Shown: positions 1 to 8,900 of the stretch, in pieces
Numbering within the stretch: the first letter of the stretch is position 1
Layout of the letters: the number at the start of each line of letters is the position of its first letter
Source of the DNA: Anaerolineales bacterium
Lineage (GTDB): Bacteria; Chloroflexota; Anaerolineae; Anaerolineales; UBA11579
DNA: 40,893 nucleotides
Assembly (NCBI GenBank): GCA_024710875.1
Contig: JANJTX010000135.1
Coordinates: 1 to 40,893, forward strand
Reading direction: 5' to 3'
Notes under the pieces: generated by a model
The model's database searches: none
Told to the model about the DNA's origin: nothing
Seen by the model: only the letters and a program-made list of their open reading frames with translations
Translations under genes and position numbers: made by a program

Positions 1-54
1 CCCACCTCTCTTCGCTCACAATCACACCAATTCCCACCCGCCGGCCCGGCGCGC

Positions 55-80
55 GAAGGGGCGCCCGCAGGGCGCCCTTC
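55..80. repeat. imperfect GC-rich hairpin
   Basis: GAAGGGGCGCCC is followed by GCA and then GGGCGCCCTTC, giving a strong stem with one bulged base. There is no T-tract on either side. It may be the 3' end of a transcript from outside the window or a dispersed palindrome. The rest of 1-144 shows no gene. Confidence 0.5.
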
Positions 81-144
81 AGGTGGAAGAGTGGGAAGGA
101 GGGGGGGCAAAATAAGCTGAAAGGGGATTGCAAGTCCGGTGCGT

Positions 145-174
145 TTGACGCTGACTTCTTTTTTAAAGTATAAT
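145..174 (+). promoter_or_regulatory. sigma70-type promoter of the signalling gene run
   Basis: TTGACG (145-150) and a perfect TATAAT (169-174) are separated by 18 nt. The start codon of the DUF4388 gene lies at 229 with GGAG at 217-220, so the leader would be about 45 nt. This is the best promoter upstream of the co-directional genes that run to 13159. Confidence 0.75.
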
Positions 175-228
175 CCGGCCATCCTGGACTGGGGCTAAAC
201 CCCGCCCCCGGGAATTTGGAGCCCACGC

Positions 229-1050
229 ATGGCATTAAAAGGCAACCTGCGCGATTTCACAATAACCCAGTTGCTCAACCTCGTAAACCTGGCCCAAAAG
301 ACCGGGTCGTTGGTTATTGAAGGGCCGAACGAAGTCGCAACCATCACCTTCCGGGAAGGCAAGCTGGCCTACGCCCAACTGGATAAGGAAGATGGCGGGC
401 TGGGGCATATCCTGCACAAAGCCAATGTGATTTCGGCGGCGCAGTATGGCACGCTCAAGGCCCGCGCCGCCTCGATGAATGACAAAGAACTGGGCTTACT
501 GTTGATTAATTCCGGCTATGTCACGCAAGATGACATTCTCGCCAGTTTGCAGTCGCACTTCGTGGATATTATCCAGAAGTTGTTCTCGTGGGTGGAGGGT
601 TTCTTCCATTTTGAGAGCGAAATCCTGGTGCCGGGCGATAAGATCCCGGTGCGGCTGGATCTGGAAAACATTATTATAGAAGGCTCACGCCGGATGCGCG
701 AGTGGGAGCAGTTGAAGGACGAACTGCCCAACCTGGACCTGGCCCTGAAATTTACTGACCGGCCGGGCGTGAACCTCAAGAACATTAATTTGAGTGTGGA
801 AGAGTGGAAGGTCGTGTCGTTCATCAACCCCAAGAACACCATCGGCCAGATTGCCAAAGCCAACAAGATGAGCGATCTGGACATCCGCCGGATAGTGTAT
901 GGCTTGTTGCAGGCCGGGCTGGTGGAGTTGGTGCGGGCGGAGGGCGTGGAGCAAACCCTGCCCGGAATTGACAAGGCGATGCCCGGCAAGAGCAAGGAAG
1001 AGCAGAAGAATTTGGTAAACCGCCTGATTGGGCGGATTCGTTCACTATAA
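229..1050 (+). CDS. DUF4388 (PATAN-like) signalling protein
   Basis: This 273-residue soluble protein opens with 'MALKGNLRDFTITQLLNLVN' and continues with '...TGSLVIEG...ATITFREGKLAYAQL'. That is the typical beginning of DUF4388, a domain found in bacterial signalling proteins and often next to small GTPases or response regulators. The middle (about residues 85-150) keeps the pattern of a GspE-N/PATAN-like extension, and the C-terminal part (about 180-245, 'INPKNTIGQIAKANKMSDLDIRRIVYGLLQAGLVEL') resembles a winged-helix. There is no signal peptide or membrane segment. The start is supported by GGAG 8 nt upstream. The next gene, 29 nt downstream, encodes an MglA/CvnD-like GTPase, so I infer that this protein acts as a partner or regulator of that GTPase. 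The biochemical role is unknown. Confidence 0.8.
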   Translation: MALKGNLRDFTITQLLNLVNLAQKTGSLVIEGPNEVATITFREGKLAYAQLDKEDGGLGHILHKANVISAAQYGTLKARAASMNDKELGLLLINSGYVTQDDILASLQSHFVDIIQKLFSWVEGFFHFESEILVPGDKIPVRLDLENIIIEGSRRMREWEQLKDELPNLDLALKFTDRPGVNLKNINLSVEEWKVVSFINPKNTIGQIAKANKMSDLDIRRIVYGLLQAGLVELVRAEGVEQTLPGIDKAMPGKSKEEQKNLVNRLIGRIRSL

Positions 1051-1079
1051 TCCACTGATCGTACGAAGGATTCGGCCTT

Positions 1080-1604
1080 ATGCAAACAGTCAAAATGGTA
1101 GTGACCGGCCCGTTCAACTCCGGCAAGACGGAGTTCATTCAGACCGTCAGCGAAATTGATGTGGTCTCGACCGAACGCAAGGTCACCTCGGATGCCGAAA
1201 AAATCAAAGAATCGACCACGGTGGCGATGGACTTTGGCCGCATCACGGTGGATGACGAACTGGTGCTGTACCTGTTTGGTACGCCGGGCCAGAAACGCTT
1301 TGACTTCATGTGGGAAATCCTCTCGGAGGGCATGCTGGGCTTCATTGTGATGGTGGATAGCACCCGGCCCGAGACGTTTAAAGAAGCACGGGCGATTCTG
1401 GAGACCTTCCGGGCCTATGCGCCGACCCCGTACGTGGTGGCGGCCAACAAACAGGATATGGAAGACGCCTGGGAAATTGATGATATGCGGATTGCGCTAC
1501 GGCTGGACCCGGACGTGAAACTACTGCCGGCGGTGGCGGTGGACCGCGATTCGGTCAAGGGCGTACTGCTGGAGTTGCTGACCAGCATCGTCGCTGAACT
1601 GTAA
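1080..1604 (+). CDS. MglA/CvnD-like small GTPase (COG2229 type)
   Basis: This is a 174-residue Ras-like GTPase. The P-loop is G10-PFNSGKT-17. The G3 region is 'LFGTPGQKRF', with Gly67 where classical Ras proteins have Asp, as is usual for the COG2229/conservon CvnD group. The G4 motif NKQD is at 123-126. The length is that of a bare G domain, with no receptor or roadblock domain attached. AAGGA lies 9 nt before the ATG. It follows the DUF4388 gene by 29 nt and precedes an alpha/beta hydrolase, so the three are probably cotranscribed. Relatives switch protein localisation or motility in Myxococcus and belong to signalling conservons in actinobacteria. No MglB/roadblock GAP gene is visible in this window, so the DUF4388 protein is a candidate partner. 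Confidence 0.85.
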   Translation: MQTVKMVVTGPFNSGKTEFIQTVSEIDVVSTERKVTSDAEKIKESTTVAMDFGRITVDDELVLYLFGTPGQKRFDFMWEILSEGMLGFIVMVDSTRPETFKEARAILETFRAYAPTPYVVAANKQDMEDAWEIDDMRIALRLDPDVKLLPAVAVDRDSVKGVLLELLTSIVAEL

Positions 1605-1658
1605 TTTTGTGCGGGTGGCGGGGCTTGGGGTGCCGCGCCCGGAGAATTGAAAGTCACT

Positions 1659-2441
1659 GTGCCTAACATTACTACAGATCAGGGAGTGGTGCACTACCAG
1701 GTGCAGGGCCGCGGGCGGCCTGTGCTTTTTTTGCATGGCTGGCTGGGCTCGTGGGGGCTGTGGCAGGAGACGATGAACTTCCTGCAATCGGACTACCGCA
1801 CCTATGCCCTGGACTTCTGGGTGTTTGGCGAATCGGGCAAGAAGCGCCCCTCCTATGAATTTGGCGATTTTGTGCGCCTGGTAGACCAGTTCATGGACGC
1901 CCTGGGAATTGTGCAGGCGCCGCTGGTGGGGCACAGCATGGGCGGCTCGGTGAGCGTGGCGGTGGCCGAGAAGTACCCCCAGCGGGTGACCAAGGTCAGC
2001 GTGATTGGCTCGCCGATTGTGGGGTCATCGCTGGCGCTGCCGCTAAAGCTGGCGGGCTACAAGCCGATTGCCTGGACGGTGCATAACATGTTGTGGGCGC
2101 TGCGGTTGGGGATAAAAATTGCCGCGCCACGCATTACCACCGATGCGCGCTGGCCGGACATTATTAACAACGATTTGAGCCGTACCACGGTTGATTCATT
2201 CCTGCAGAGCATCCGCTCGCTACGCAGTACGGATCTGCGCGGCAATCTGGCGGCGTTGCCAATGCCGGTACAGGGGATTTATGGGCAAAAGGACAATATC
2301 GTGAATCCCCGGCAGGGCGAGGTGCTGGAAAAAGTGGCCGCGCACCCCCAGGTGGTACGGATGGAGCATGCCGGGCATTTCCCAATGCTCGACCAGCCGC
2401 GGGCCTTCATGGCCGCCCTCAAGCAGTTCCTGGATGAGTAG
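1659..2441 (+). CDS. alpha/beta hydrolase (intact catalytic triad)
   Basis: This is a 260-residue alpha/beta-hydrolase-fold protein. 'FLHGW' forms the oxyanion region, GHSMGG is the nucleophile elbow with Ser93, 'GQKDNIV' carries the likely acid, and 'AGHFPMLDQP' carries the catalytic His. I chose the GTG at 1659 rather than the in-frame TTG at 1647. GGAG at 1641-1644 is only 2 nt from the TTG, and starting at 1659 makes the N-terminus the same length as the paralogue at 12374, placing both elbows at residue 93. The GGAG-to-GTG distance (14 nt) is long, so the start is not certain. No signal peptide is seen. The substrate cannot be told from sequence; an esterase or C-C hydrolase is possible. 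Confidence 0.8.
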   Translation: MPNITTDQGVVHYQVQGRGRPVLFLHGWLGSWGLWQETMNFLQSDYRTYALDFWVFGESGKKRPSYEFGDFVRLVDQFMDALGIVQAPLVGHSMGGSVSVAVAEKYPQRVTKVSVIGSPIVGSSLALPLKLAGYKPIAWTVHNMLWALRLGIKIAAPRITTDARWPDIINNDLSRTTVDSFLQSIRSLRSTDLRGNLAALPMPVQGIYGQKDNIVNPRQGEVLEKVAAHPQVVRMEHAGHFPMLDQPRAFMAALKQFLDE

Positions 2442-2489
2442 CGTCGCGGGCCTGATTCCTGCACGGCAAGAATTGAATCTTTCCTGAAA

Positions 2490-2523
2490 TTGACACATTC
2501 CGGTTGGGCGGGCGCGTTATACT
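2490..2523 (+). promoter_or_regulatory. possible promoter before the beta-helix gene
   Basis: A perfect TTGACA (2490-2495) and TATACT (2518-2523) lie in the 118-nt gap before the gene at 2560. The spacing is 22 nt, longer than the normal 16-18, so one of the two boxes may not be used. No clear ribosome-binding site precedes the ATG at 2560. Confidence 0.35.
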
Positions 2524-2559
2524 CAAAGTGAATCCTGTGCGCCCTGGCCAAATAAAACT

Positions 2560-3870
2560 ATGCTTAAAATCGCGCTAAAAGACACTCGTTATATCTCACC
2601 CTTCAATGACCGCGCCCGCGACCTGCGCATCCAGAACAAGCTGCTCTGGCTGCACCAGCGGGATGTGCTGACGCCCTATGCCCAGACCGAGCTGGAAGCC
2701 GATAGTTTACAGGCGGTACTGGACCCGGACTTCTTCAAGTTCCAGGATGAGCGCGCCTGCATTGTGTACGCCGACAACCTGTATTTTGACGAGTTCTACC
2801 TGAAGGCGTTTATGGCCGAGGCGAAGAAGCGCGGCGGGGCGTGCCGGGCGGCGTTTTCTCCGGCGGACCCGGCCTTCCGCGAACACGCCTTGCCGCTGGC
2901 GACCTCCTACACGCCGGCGGGCGGGCTGTACCTGGCGGATTTCTGGTACTTCCCGAATGGGCCGGTGCCGGAGGCCGAAGTCGAGCCGGTGATTATTGAT
3001 TTGCAGGCGCGTGAGGTCGGCTACTACCATGTGCCGACCTACATGGCCTCGCAGTCCGGCGACCTGACCTTTCAAGTGCCGCTGCGGGCGCTGATTGCGA
3101 TTGACTCATGGGTGCACATTTTCATCGTGGATATCGTGTTCGGGCTGTTTGCCCGCGGGGCGCGCTTTGAAGACCATTTGCAGAAATCGGTGGCGTTCAA
3201 ACTGAAGATCCTGGCGGGAGCCCTGTTTGAAGGCAAGCAGGTGCTGGAAAGCCGCGAGCTCGTGAAAATCGGGCGCAACTGCTCGATTGACCCGACGGCC
3301 ATCATTCACGGCCCGACCACGATTGGCGACAATGTAACCATTGGGGCGGGCACGGTGGTGGAGAACTGCATCATCGGCGACAATGTCAACCTCTCGCAGG
3401 ACTGCCAACTGATGCTCTCGGTGGTGGGGGATGGCACCTTTTTGCCCTTCCGGGCGGCGCTGTTCATGACGACCCTGATGGATAACAGCATGGTGGCGCA
3501 GAATACCTGCCTGCAGATGTGCGTGGTGGGGCGCAATACCTTTATTGGGGCGGGCTCGACCTGGACGGACTACAATCTACTGCCGGCGCCGATTCGGGCG
3601 CTGGACGGGGCCGGCCAACTGCGGGATGCCAACCGGGCGGTGCTGGGCGGCTGTGTGGGGCATAACTGCCGGATTGGGGCGGGCGTGGTGGTTTCCCCGG
3701 CGCGGGTGATTGAGTCGGATGTGGTGATTGTGTCCTCCAACGACCGGCGCGTGATAGACCGCAATGTGCCCTTTACTGAAAGCGACCATCACCAGTTGAA
3801 GGCCGCCGAACTGCACAAACGCCTGTACGACCCCGACCGTGACAAAAAGGTTACCCAGGAATCCTGGTAA
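2560..3870 (+). CDS. left-handed beta-helix (hexapeptide repeat) protein
   Basis: This is a 436-residue protein. Residues 1 to about 230 form an N-terminal part that I do not recognise, without sugar-nucleotide or Walker motifs. From about residue 236 there are hexapeptide repeats of the [LIV]G-x-x-x-x type ('IGRNCSIDPTAIIHG', 'IGDNVTIGAGTVVENCIIGD', later 'IGAG' and 'VGHNCRIGAGVVV'), the left-handed beta-helix seen in acyltransferases and in GlmU-type C-termini. No catalytic His of a known acyltransferase can be assigned with confidence. A stretch near residues 180-205 ('ALIAIDSWVHIFIVDIVFGLF') is hydrophobic and may bind membrane or lipid. The gene lies 85 nt before an acyl-ACP-reductase-like gene in the same direction, so a role in acyl or lipid transfer is possible. 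That is inference. Confidence 0.65.
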   Translation: MLKIALKDTRYISPFNDRARDLRIQNKLLWLHQRDVLTPYAQTELEADSLQAVLDPDFFKFQDERACIVYADNLYFDEFYLKAFMAEAKKRGGACRAAFSPADPAFREHALPLATSYTPAGGLYLADFWYFPNGPVPEAEVEPVIIDLQAREVGYYHVPTYMASQSGDLTFQVPLRALIAIDSWVHIFIVDIVFGLFARGARFEDHLQKSVAFKLKILAGALFEGKQVLESRELVKIGRNCSIDPTAIIHGPTTIGDNVTIGAGTVVENCIIGDNVNLSQDCQLMLSVVGDGTFLPFRAALFMTTLMDNSMVAQNTCLQMCVVGRNTFIGAGSTWTDYNLLPAPIRALDGAGQLRDANRAVLGGCVGHNCRIGAGVVVSPARVIESDVVIVSSNDRRVIDRNVPFTESDHHQLKAAELHKRLYDPDRDKKVTQESW

Positions 3871-3895
3871 GGGCGGCGGTGGATTTTGATTTTTG

Positions 3896-3921
3896 CAGGG
3901 GCGGCCGGCCGGTCGCCCCTG
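3896..3921. repeat. dispersed palindrome, copy 1
   Basis: CAGGGGCGGCC (3896-3906) and GGTCGCCCCTG (3911-3921) form an 11-bp stem with one G-T pair and a 4-nt loop, in the short gap between two genes. Its core GGTCGCCCCT is shared with the palindromes at 34269-34296 and, partly, 16629-16679. Confidence 0.6.
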
Positions 3922-3955
3922 TGCGCGCCAACGGCCTGAAGAAACCTGACAGCCT

Positions 3956-5047
3956 ATGAACTCCTTCGCCTTCATCATCCACCCCATTAACCCCAAGCGG
4001 GATGTCAGCCGCAAGTTCCCGTTGCTGGGGCGGATTTTCAGCGAACGGCAGATTGATTTCTTCTCGACCTATTTTCCGCCGGTGTATATCTCGGAAATTA
4101 CCGGCATTCGCTCACAAAGCACCGGCGTGGAGGTTCGCGGCTGGTTCATCGCCTGCCCCTTCACGCCGCGCCGCATGCTGGAACTGCCGGTCGAGACGGT
4201 GTATCGCAAAATCATCCAGACCGGGCGGCTGGCGGAACGCTTGGGGGCTGACCTGCTGGGGCTGGGGGCCTACACCTCGGTTGTCGGCGATGGCGGGGTG
4301 ACGATTGCGGAGGCGCTGGATGTGCCGGTGACCACCGGGGATGCCTACACGGTGGCGGTGGCGGTGCGGGCGCTGGAACAGGCGGCAGTCGAGATGGAAA
4401 TCCCGCTGGGGCAAACGCACGCGGCGGTGGTGGGCGCGACCGGGGCGATTGGGCAGGTGTGCGCTGAATTGCTGGCCGATCAAGCCGCCGAACTGACGCT
4501 GATTGGCCGCCGCCCGGCGGCGCTGGAAGCCCTGCGCGACCGCCTGCTGGCGGGTGGGGCGCGGGCGCGGCTGCATTGCACCACCGACCTGGCGGCCCTG
4601 AAAGACACGCCCCTGATTCTGACCGTCACCAGCGATATTCACGCCATCATTGAGCCGGAGAACCTGCAACCGGGTAGCGTGGTGTGCGATGTCGCCCGGC
4701 CGCGGGATGTCTCGGCGCGGGTGGCGGCGGCGCGTGACGATGTACTGGTGATTGACGGCGGGATGGTGGACGTGCCGGGGGCGGTGAATTTCAACTTCGA
4801 TTTTGGCTTTCCGGCGGGCAAAGCCTACGCCTGCATGGCCGAAACGATGGCGCTGACGCTGGAAGGGCGGCTGGCGGACTACACCCTGGGCAAGGAAATT
4901 GGGCGCGCCCAGGTGGAAGAAATTGATACAATAGCAGAGAAACACGGCTTTCGCTTGAGCGGCTTCCGCTCCTTTGAGAAGGCAGTTACACCGGAACATC
5001 TCGACCGCGTGCGGAATCAGGCAAAGCGCACGCGTCGCAACGCTTAA
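3956..5047 (+). CDS. acyl-ACP reductase (AAR)-family NAD(P)-dependent reductase
   Basis: This 363-residue protein resembles the cyanobacterial long-chain acyl-ACP reductase (COG5322), which reduces fatty acyl-ACP to fatty aldehyde. Shared features are 'LGAYTSVVGDGG' (compare LGGFTSI in cyanobacteria), 'TTGDAYT' (TTGNTHT), the dinucleotide-binding motif 'VVGATGAIGQVCAELL' (about 160-175), 'YACMAETMALTLEG' and a C-terminal 'EKHGFRLSGF'. Cys293 in 'YACMAE' matches the cysteine reported to carry the acyl thioester in the Synechococcus enzyme. No aldehyde-deformylating oxygenase gene is in the window, so alkane synthesis is not indicated. A fatty aldehyde or alcohol for wax or ether lipids is conceivable. 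Shikimate-dehydrogenase-like annotation by automatic tools would reflect only the Rossmann domain. The gene ends 14 nt before a response regulator. Confidence 0.75.
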   Translation: MNSFAFIIHPINPKRDVSRKFPLLGRIFSERQIDFFSTYFPPVYISEITGIRSQSTGVEVRGWFIACPFTPRRMLELPVETVYRKIIQTGRLAERLGADLLGLGAYTSVVGDGGVTIAEALDVPVTTGDAYTVAVAVRALEQAAVEMEIPLGQTHAAVVGATGAIGQVCAELLADQAAELTLIGRRPAALEALRDRLLAGGARARLHCTTDLAALKDTPLILTVTSDIHAIIEPENLQPGSVVCDVARPRDVSARVAAARDDVLVIDGGMVDVPGAVNFNFDFGFPAGKAYACMAETMALTLEGRLADYTLGKEIGRAQVEEIDTIAEKHGFRLSGFRSFEKAVTPEHLDRVRNQAKRTRRNA

Positions 5048-5061
5048 CACCGGGAGGTCCT

Positions 5062-5955
5062 ATGGGTAAGGCCAGAATTCTGATTGTGGAAGATGACTTT
5101 GACATCTCCAACATGCTGCGGATTTATTTCAGCGGGCAGGGCTTTGATGTGGATGTGGCCCCGCGCGGCGAGGTGGCGCTGGACAAAACCCGCCAGGGGT
5201 TGCCGCACCTGATTGTGCTGGACATCATGCTGCCGGATATTGACGGCTATGAAGTATGCCGCCGGTTGCGTACCAACACCCGCACCAGCCACATCCCCGT
5301 GATATTCCTGACCCAGCGCGATGAACGCAGCGACAAGTTGCAGGGCCTCGAGCTGGGGGCGGATGATTACATCACCAAGCCCTTTGACATTGAAGAGCTC
5401 AAACTGCGGGTGGTGAACGCGATTGCGCGCGCCGAGCGCGAAAGCCTGACCGACCCGCGCTCCGGCCTGCCCTCCGGGCGGCTGATTGAGGAGCAACTGC
5501 GCCAGACTTTGCGGCGCGATTCGTGGGCCTACCTGGACCTGCGCCTGAATTATTTTGAAGGCTTCAAGGAAGTGTACGGTTTTGTGGCCGCTGATGATGT
5601 GCTGCGCTTTACCACCATGCTGCTGGGCGAAGTGATGGATGAATTCGGCAGCCCGGAGGACTTCATTGGGCATCCGGGCGGCAATAACTTCATCATCATC
5701 TGCAAGGAAGACACCGGCCCCAAAGTGCATGCCGCCATCAAGCAACGTTTTGGCGAGCAGGTCTTGAGCCATTACAACTTCATGGACCGCGAGCAGGGCT
5801 ACATTGAAACCACCGCCGATAGCGGCGACAAACAGAAAACCCCCCTGATGAACATTTCGGTTGGGCTGGTGCTGTCTTCACAGAACCAGGTGGCCGACAT
5901 CCGTGAGATTACGGAACTGGCCGCCGAAGCCCGGCGCGCGGACTCTGCCAAGTAG
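5062..5955 (+). CDS. response regulator with degenerate GGDEF-like output
   Basis: This 297-residue protein has an N-terminal receiver domain (about 1-125): acidic residues 'EDD' near residue 10, phosphoacceptor Asp54 in 'VLDIMLPDIDG', and Lys in 'YITKPFDIEEL'. The C-terminal part (about 130-290) is laid out like a GGDEF domain ('LTDPRSGLPSGRLIEEQL...', later 'LMNISVGLVL'), but the signature is GGNNF at residues 206-210. Both acidic residues of GGDEF are lost, so cyclic-di-GMP synthesis is unlikely. It may bind a ligand or protein instead. A strong ribosome-binding site (GGGAGGT, 5052-5058) precedes the ATG. The gene ends 5 nt before the giant histidine kinase, its likely phosphodonor. Confidence 0.85.
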   Translation: MGKARILIVEDDFDISNMLRIYFSGQGFDVDVAPRGEVALDKTRQGLPHLIVLDIMLPDIDGYEVCRRLRTNTRTSHIPVIFLTQRDERSDKLQGLELGADDYITKPFDIEELKLRVVNAIARAERESLTDPRSGLPSGRLIEEQLRQTLRRDSWAYLDLRLNYFEGFKEVYGFVAADDVLRFTTMLLGEVMDEFGSPEDFIGHPGGNNFIIICKEDTGPKVHAAIKQRFGEQVLSHYNFMDREQGYIETTADSGDKQKTPLMNISVGLVLSSQNQVADIREITELAAEARRADSAK

Positions 5956-5960
5956 TATTT

Positions 5961-8900
5961 ATGCTCGAACTGGGCCTTACCCCGCTCGGTATTTCTCTGG
6001 CGCTGCTGGGGCTGGCATTGCTCAGCCTCACGCCGCTGTTGCTGCGCGCCGTACCCCGGCTGCGGCAGAGCGCGCCGCCCGCGCCGCCCGCCATCGCGCT
6101 GGATGTGGCGGCACATGAGGATGCGGTGCTGGTGATTGAAGCGGGGGGGCGCGTGACCTACGGCAACGCCCGCGCCCGCCAGTGGTTTGGCCTGAATGAA
6201 GAAACCACCCCAAATCTCGAAAACCTGGCGCGCACGGTGCGCCCGGCCGATGTATTTTTGAGTCTGTGTGCCACGCCCGGCACGGCCCGCTTTACGCTGG
6301 GCAAGTTCCTGGTGGAGGGGACTTCGCACGCCATTCCCTACAACCAGGACCGGGCGATTGTGCTCACCCTGCGGCGGCCGCAACTGCTGGGGCTGGAAAG
6401 CCAGAGCAGCGATGCGAATGCCCAGACCTTTACGATATTAAACGAAATCACCCAGGCGATGTCTGCCAGCCTGAATCTGGAAACGACCATCACGACCATT
6501 TTGGAAAATGTAGACCGGCTGGTACAGTCTGACTTTTCTGAAATCACGCTGTGGAACCCCGAAACCGAAGAACTCACGCCCTACCGTTACATCGCCGGGT
6601 TGGGCGAGGACAGCCATTTGGAGAAATCTTCCCAGCGCTACAACGTCAATCAGGGCTATTCCGGCTACCTGATTGCCGAGCGGCGGCCGCTGCTCATCCC
6701 CGATATTGATTCGTATCTGGCGGTGCGCCCGGCGCTGGACCGCAAGGAATTCCCGTTCAAGTCGTATCTCGGCTTGCCGCTGGTGGTGGGCGGCGAGCAA
6801 ATCGGCACGCTGGAACTGGCCAGCCAGCAGGTGGATGCCTTCCGGGCGACTGACCTGGAACTGCTGACGATGCTCTCCGGGCAGGCGGCCGTGGCGTTGC
6901 AGAATGCCATTATTCATTATGAAGAAGAACAACGCGTGGCGGAAATCAGCGGGCTGGCGGAACTGGCCAAGGTCGGCAGCACCATCCGGGATGACCATAC
7001 GCTCTACGAACGCCTGACCGAAAGCATTGCGCATTTGCTGGATGTCGAAATCATCGGCTTTTTGATGTTTTCCGAAGGCGAACGCGCCCTGCAGGCGCAG
7101 TCGCCCTTCAAGGGCCTGCCGGAAAAATTTGTGGAACTGTACCGCGCCGACCTCGCCTCCGGTAGCACGGCCGAAGCGGTGTGGATGAGCGGGGATGTGA
7201 TTTATACCGATAATGCCAGCGAAGACTCGGCCCTGACGGCGCTGGGGATTGCCCACCTGGCGCTGGCGGCCGGGATTGAACACACGGCCCTGATTCCGTT
7301 GCAGGCCGGTGGGCGCAACCTGGGCTACTTGCAGGTAGCCAACAAGCGCGGGGGCGGCAAGCTGGACGAAGACGACATGCGCCTGCTGACGATTGTGGCC
7401 GGGCAGGCCGCCCCGATACTGGACAACGCGGCCTTGATGCGCGAGAGCCGCCGCCGTGCCCAGCGCGCCGAGACCCTGCGCCGGATTGCCTCGCTGGCCG
7501 GGGCGGATGCCACGCTGGATGAGATTTTGAAATTCTCGCTGCTGGAAATCGCGCGCTATTTTCAGGCTGAGCGAGCGGCGATTTACCTGCTGGAAGATAG
7601 CCGCGGCGAATTGCGCCTGCACCGCGATTCGGCGGTGGGGCTGGAACCGGGGTGGCTGGATGCGTTTGAACGGCTCTCGGCCAACAGTGAGGAGTACCGC
7701 CAGAGCGTAACCGCCAGCGGGATGCCCCAGGTGATTGCGGATGTACTCACGGCTGACTTGCCGGCCTTCTACCAGCCGCTGGTGGCGGCCATGAGCGGGG
7801 CGCGGGCGCTGATGGCCCTGCCGCTGACCATCCGTGAGCGCGGGGTGGGCGAGATTTTGCTGGTGGGTAAGCGGCCGGGCGAGTATGACCACCATGACCT
7901 GCAATCACTGGGTACGGCCGCCAGCCAACTGGCGAATGCGATAGAACGCTCGCAACTCTACGCCCAGACCGATGAAAGCCTGCAACGGCGGGTGGACCAC
8001 CTGACGGCGCTTTCACGCGTGAGCCGCGAACTGAATACGACCCTCAACCTGCACCATCTGGTGCAGCGGGTGTACGACGAAGCGATGCGCGCCACCGGCG
8101 CCAGCGGCGGCAAAATCGTGCTGCTGGACCTGGAAGCCGCCCATAGCAACGGAACCGCCCGCAGCAATGGGGCGCGGCCAATTTTGCTGAATTTGGGGCA
8201 GGTGGAGTCTGAAAAGGAAGCCCTGACCGAACTGGAAGAACAGGTATTGCAGGCGGGTGAACCGCTGATTGTGGATGACTTTGAACGCAGCGCGGCCAAC
8301 CCCAGCCGGGCCGGGATGCGCTCGGCCTTGATTGTGCCAATTGCCTATCAGGAAACGGTGGCCGGGCTGGTGCATCTGTACGCTCGTCAGCCCGACCATT
8401 TTGACGGCGTGGCGCTGGAGATTACCCAGGCGCTGGCGACCCAGGCGGCGATTGCATTGGGCAACGCCCAACGCTACCAGCAACAGGTGCTACGTAGTGA
8501 ATTACTCAACCGGCGGGTGGAGACCTTCAACACCCTGTTTGAAACGGCCCGGGCGGTGAACCTCGAGATGCCGTTGGAAGAGGCGCTGGAAGCGATTGCG
8601 TTTGGCATCCGTGAGGCCAATCTTTTCAGTACCGCGCTGGTGTATGTAATTGGTACTGAACACCAGGTACTGCGGGCCGCCAGCGGTGCCGGGCTTTCGC
8701 TGGAAGCGTTGGAACAGGTGCGCCAGGTGCTACACCCCTGGAATGAGATTGAGCAGCGCATGCGGCCGGAGTTCCGGCGCAGTGACTCCTACTTCATCCC
8801 GCATGACTTGCAGCCCGGCGCGCCGCTGTTGATGCCGGCCTATGCGGTGAGCAACTATGTGGTGCCGGAAATGCCGGATGCCAACACCTGGTTGCCGGGC

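Noticed and set aside
3956-5047. Alkane biosynthesis operon
   Set aside because: No aldehyde-deformylating oxygenase gene is present in the window, so only the reductase step is supported.
6438-7904. 488-codon open frame on the - strand
   Set aside because: It is antisense to the multi-GAF kinase; low-complexity product without motifs.
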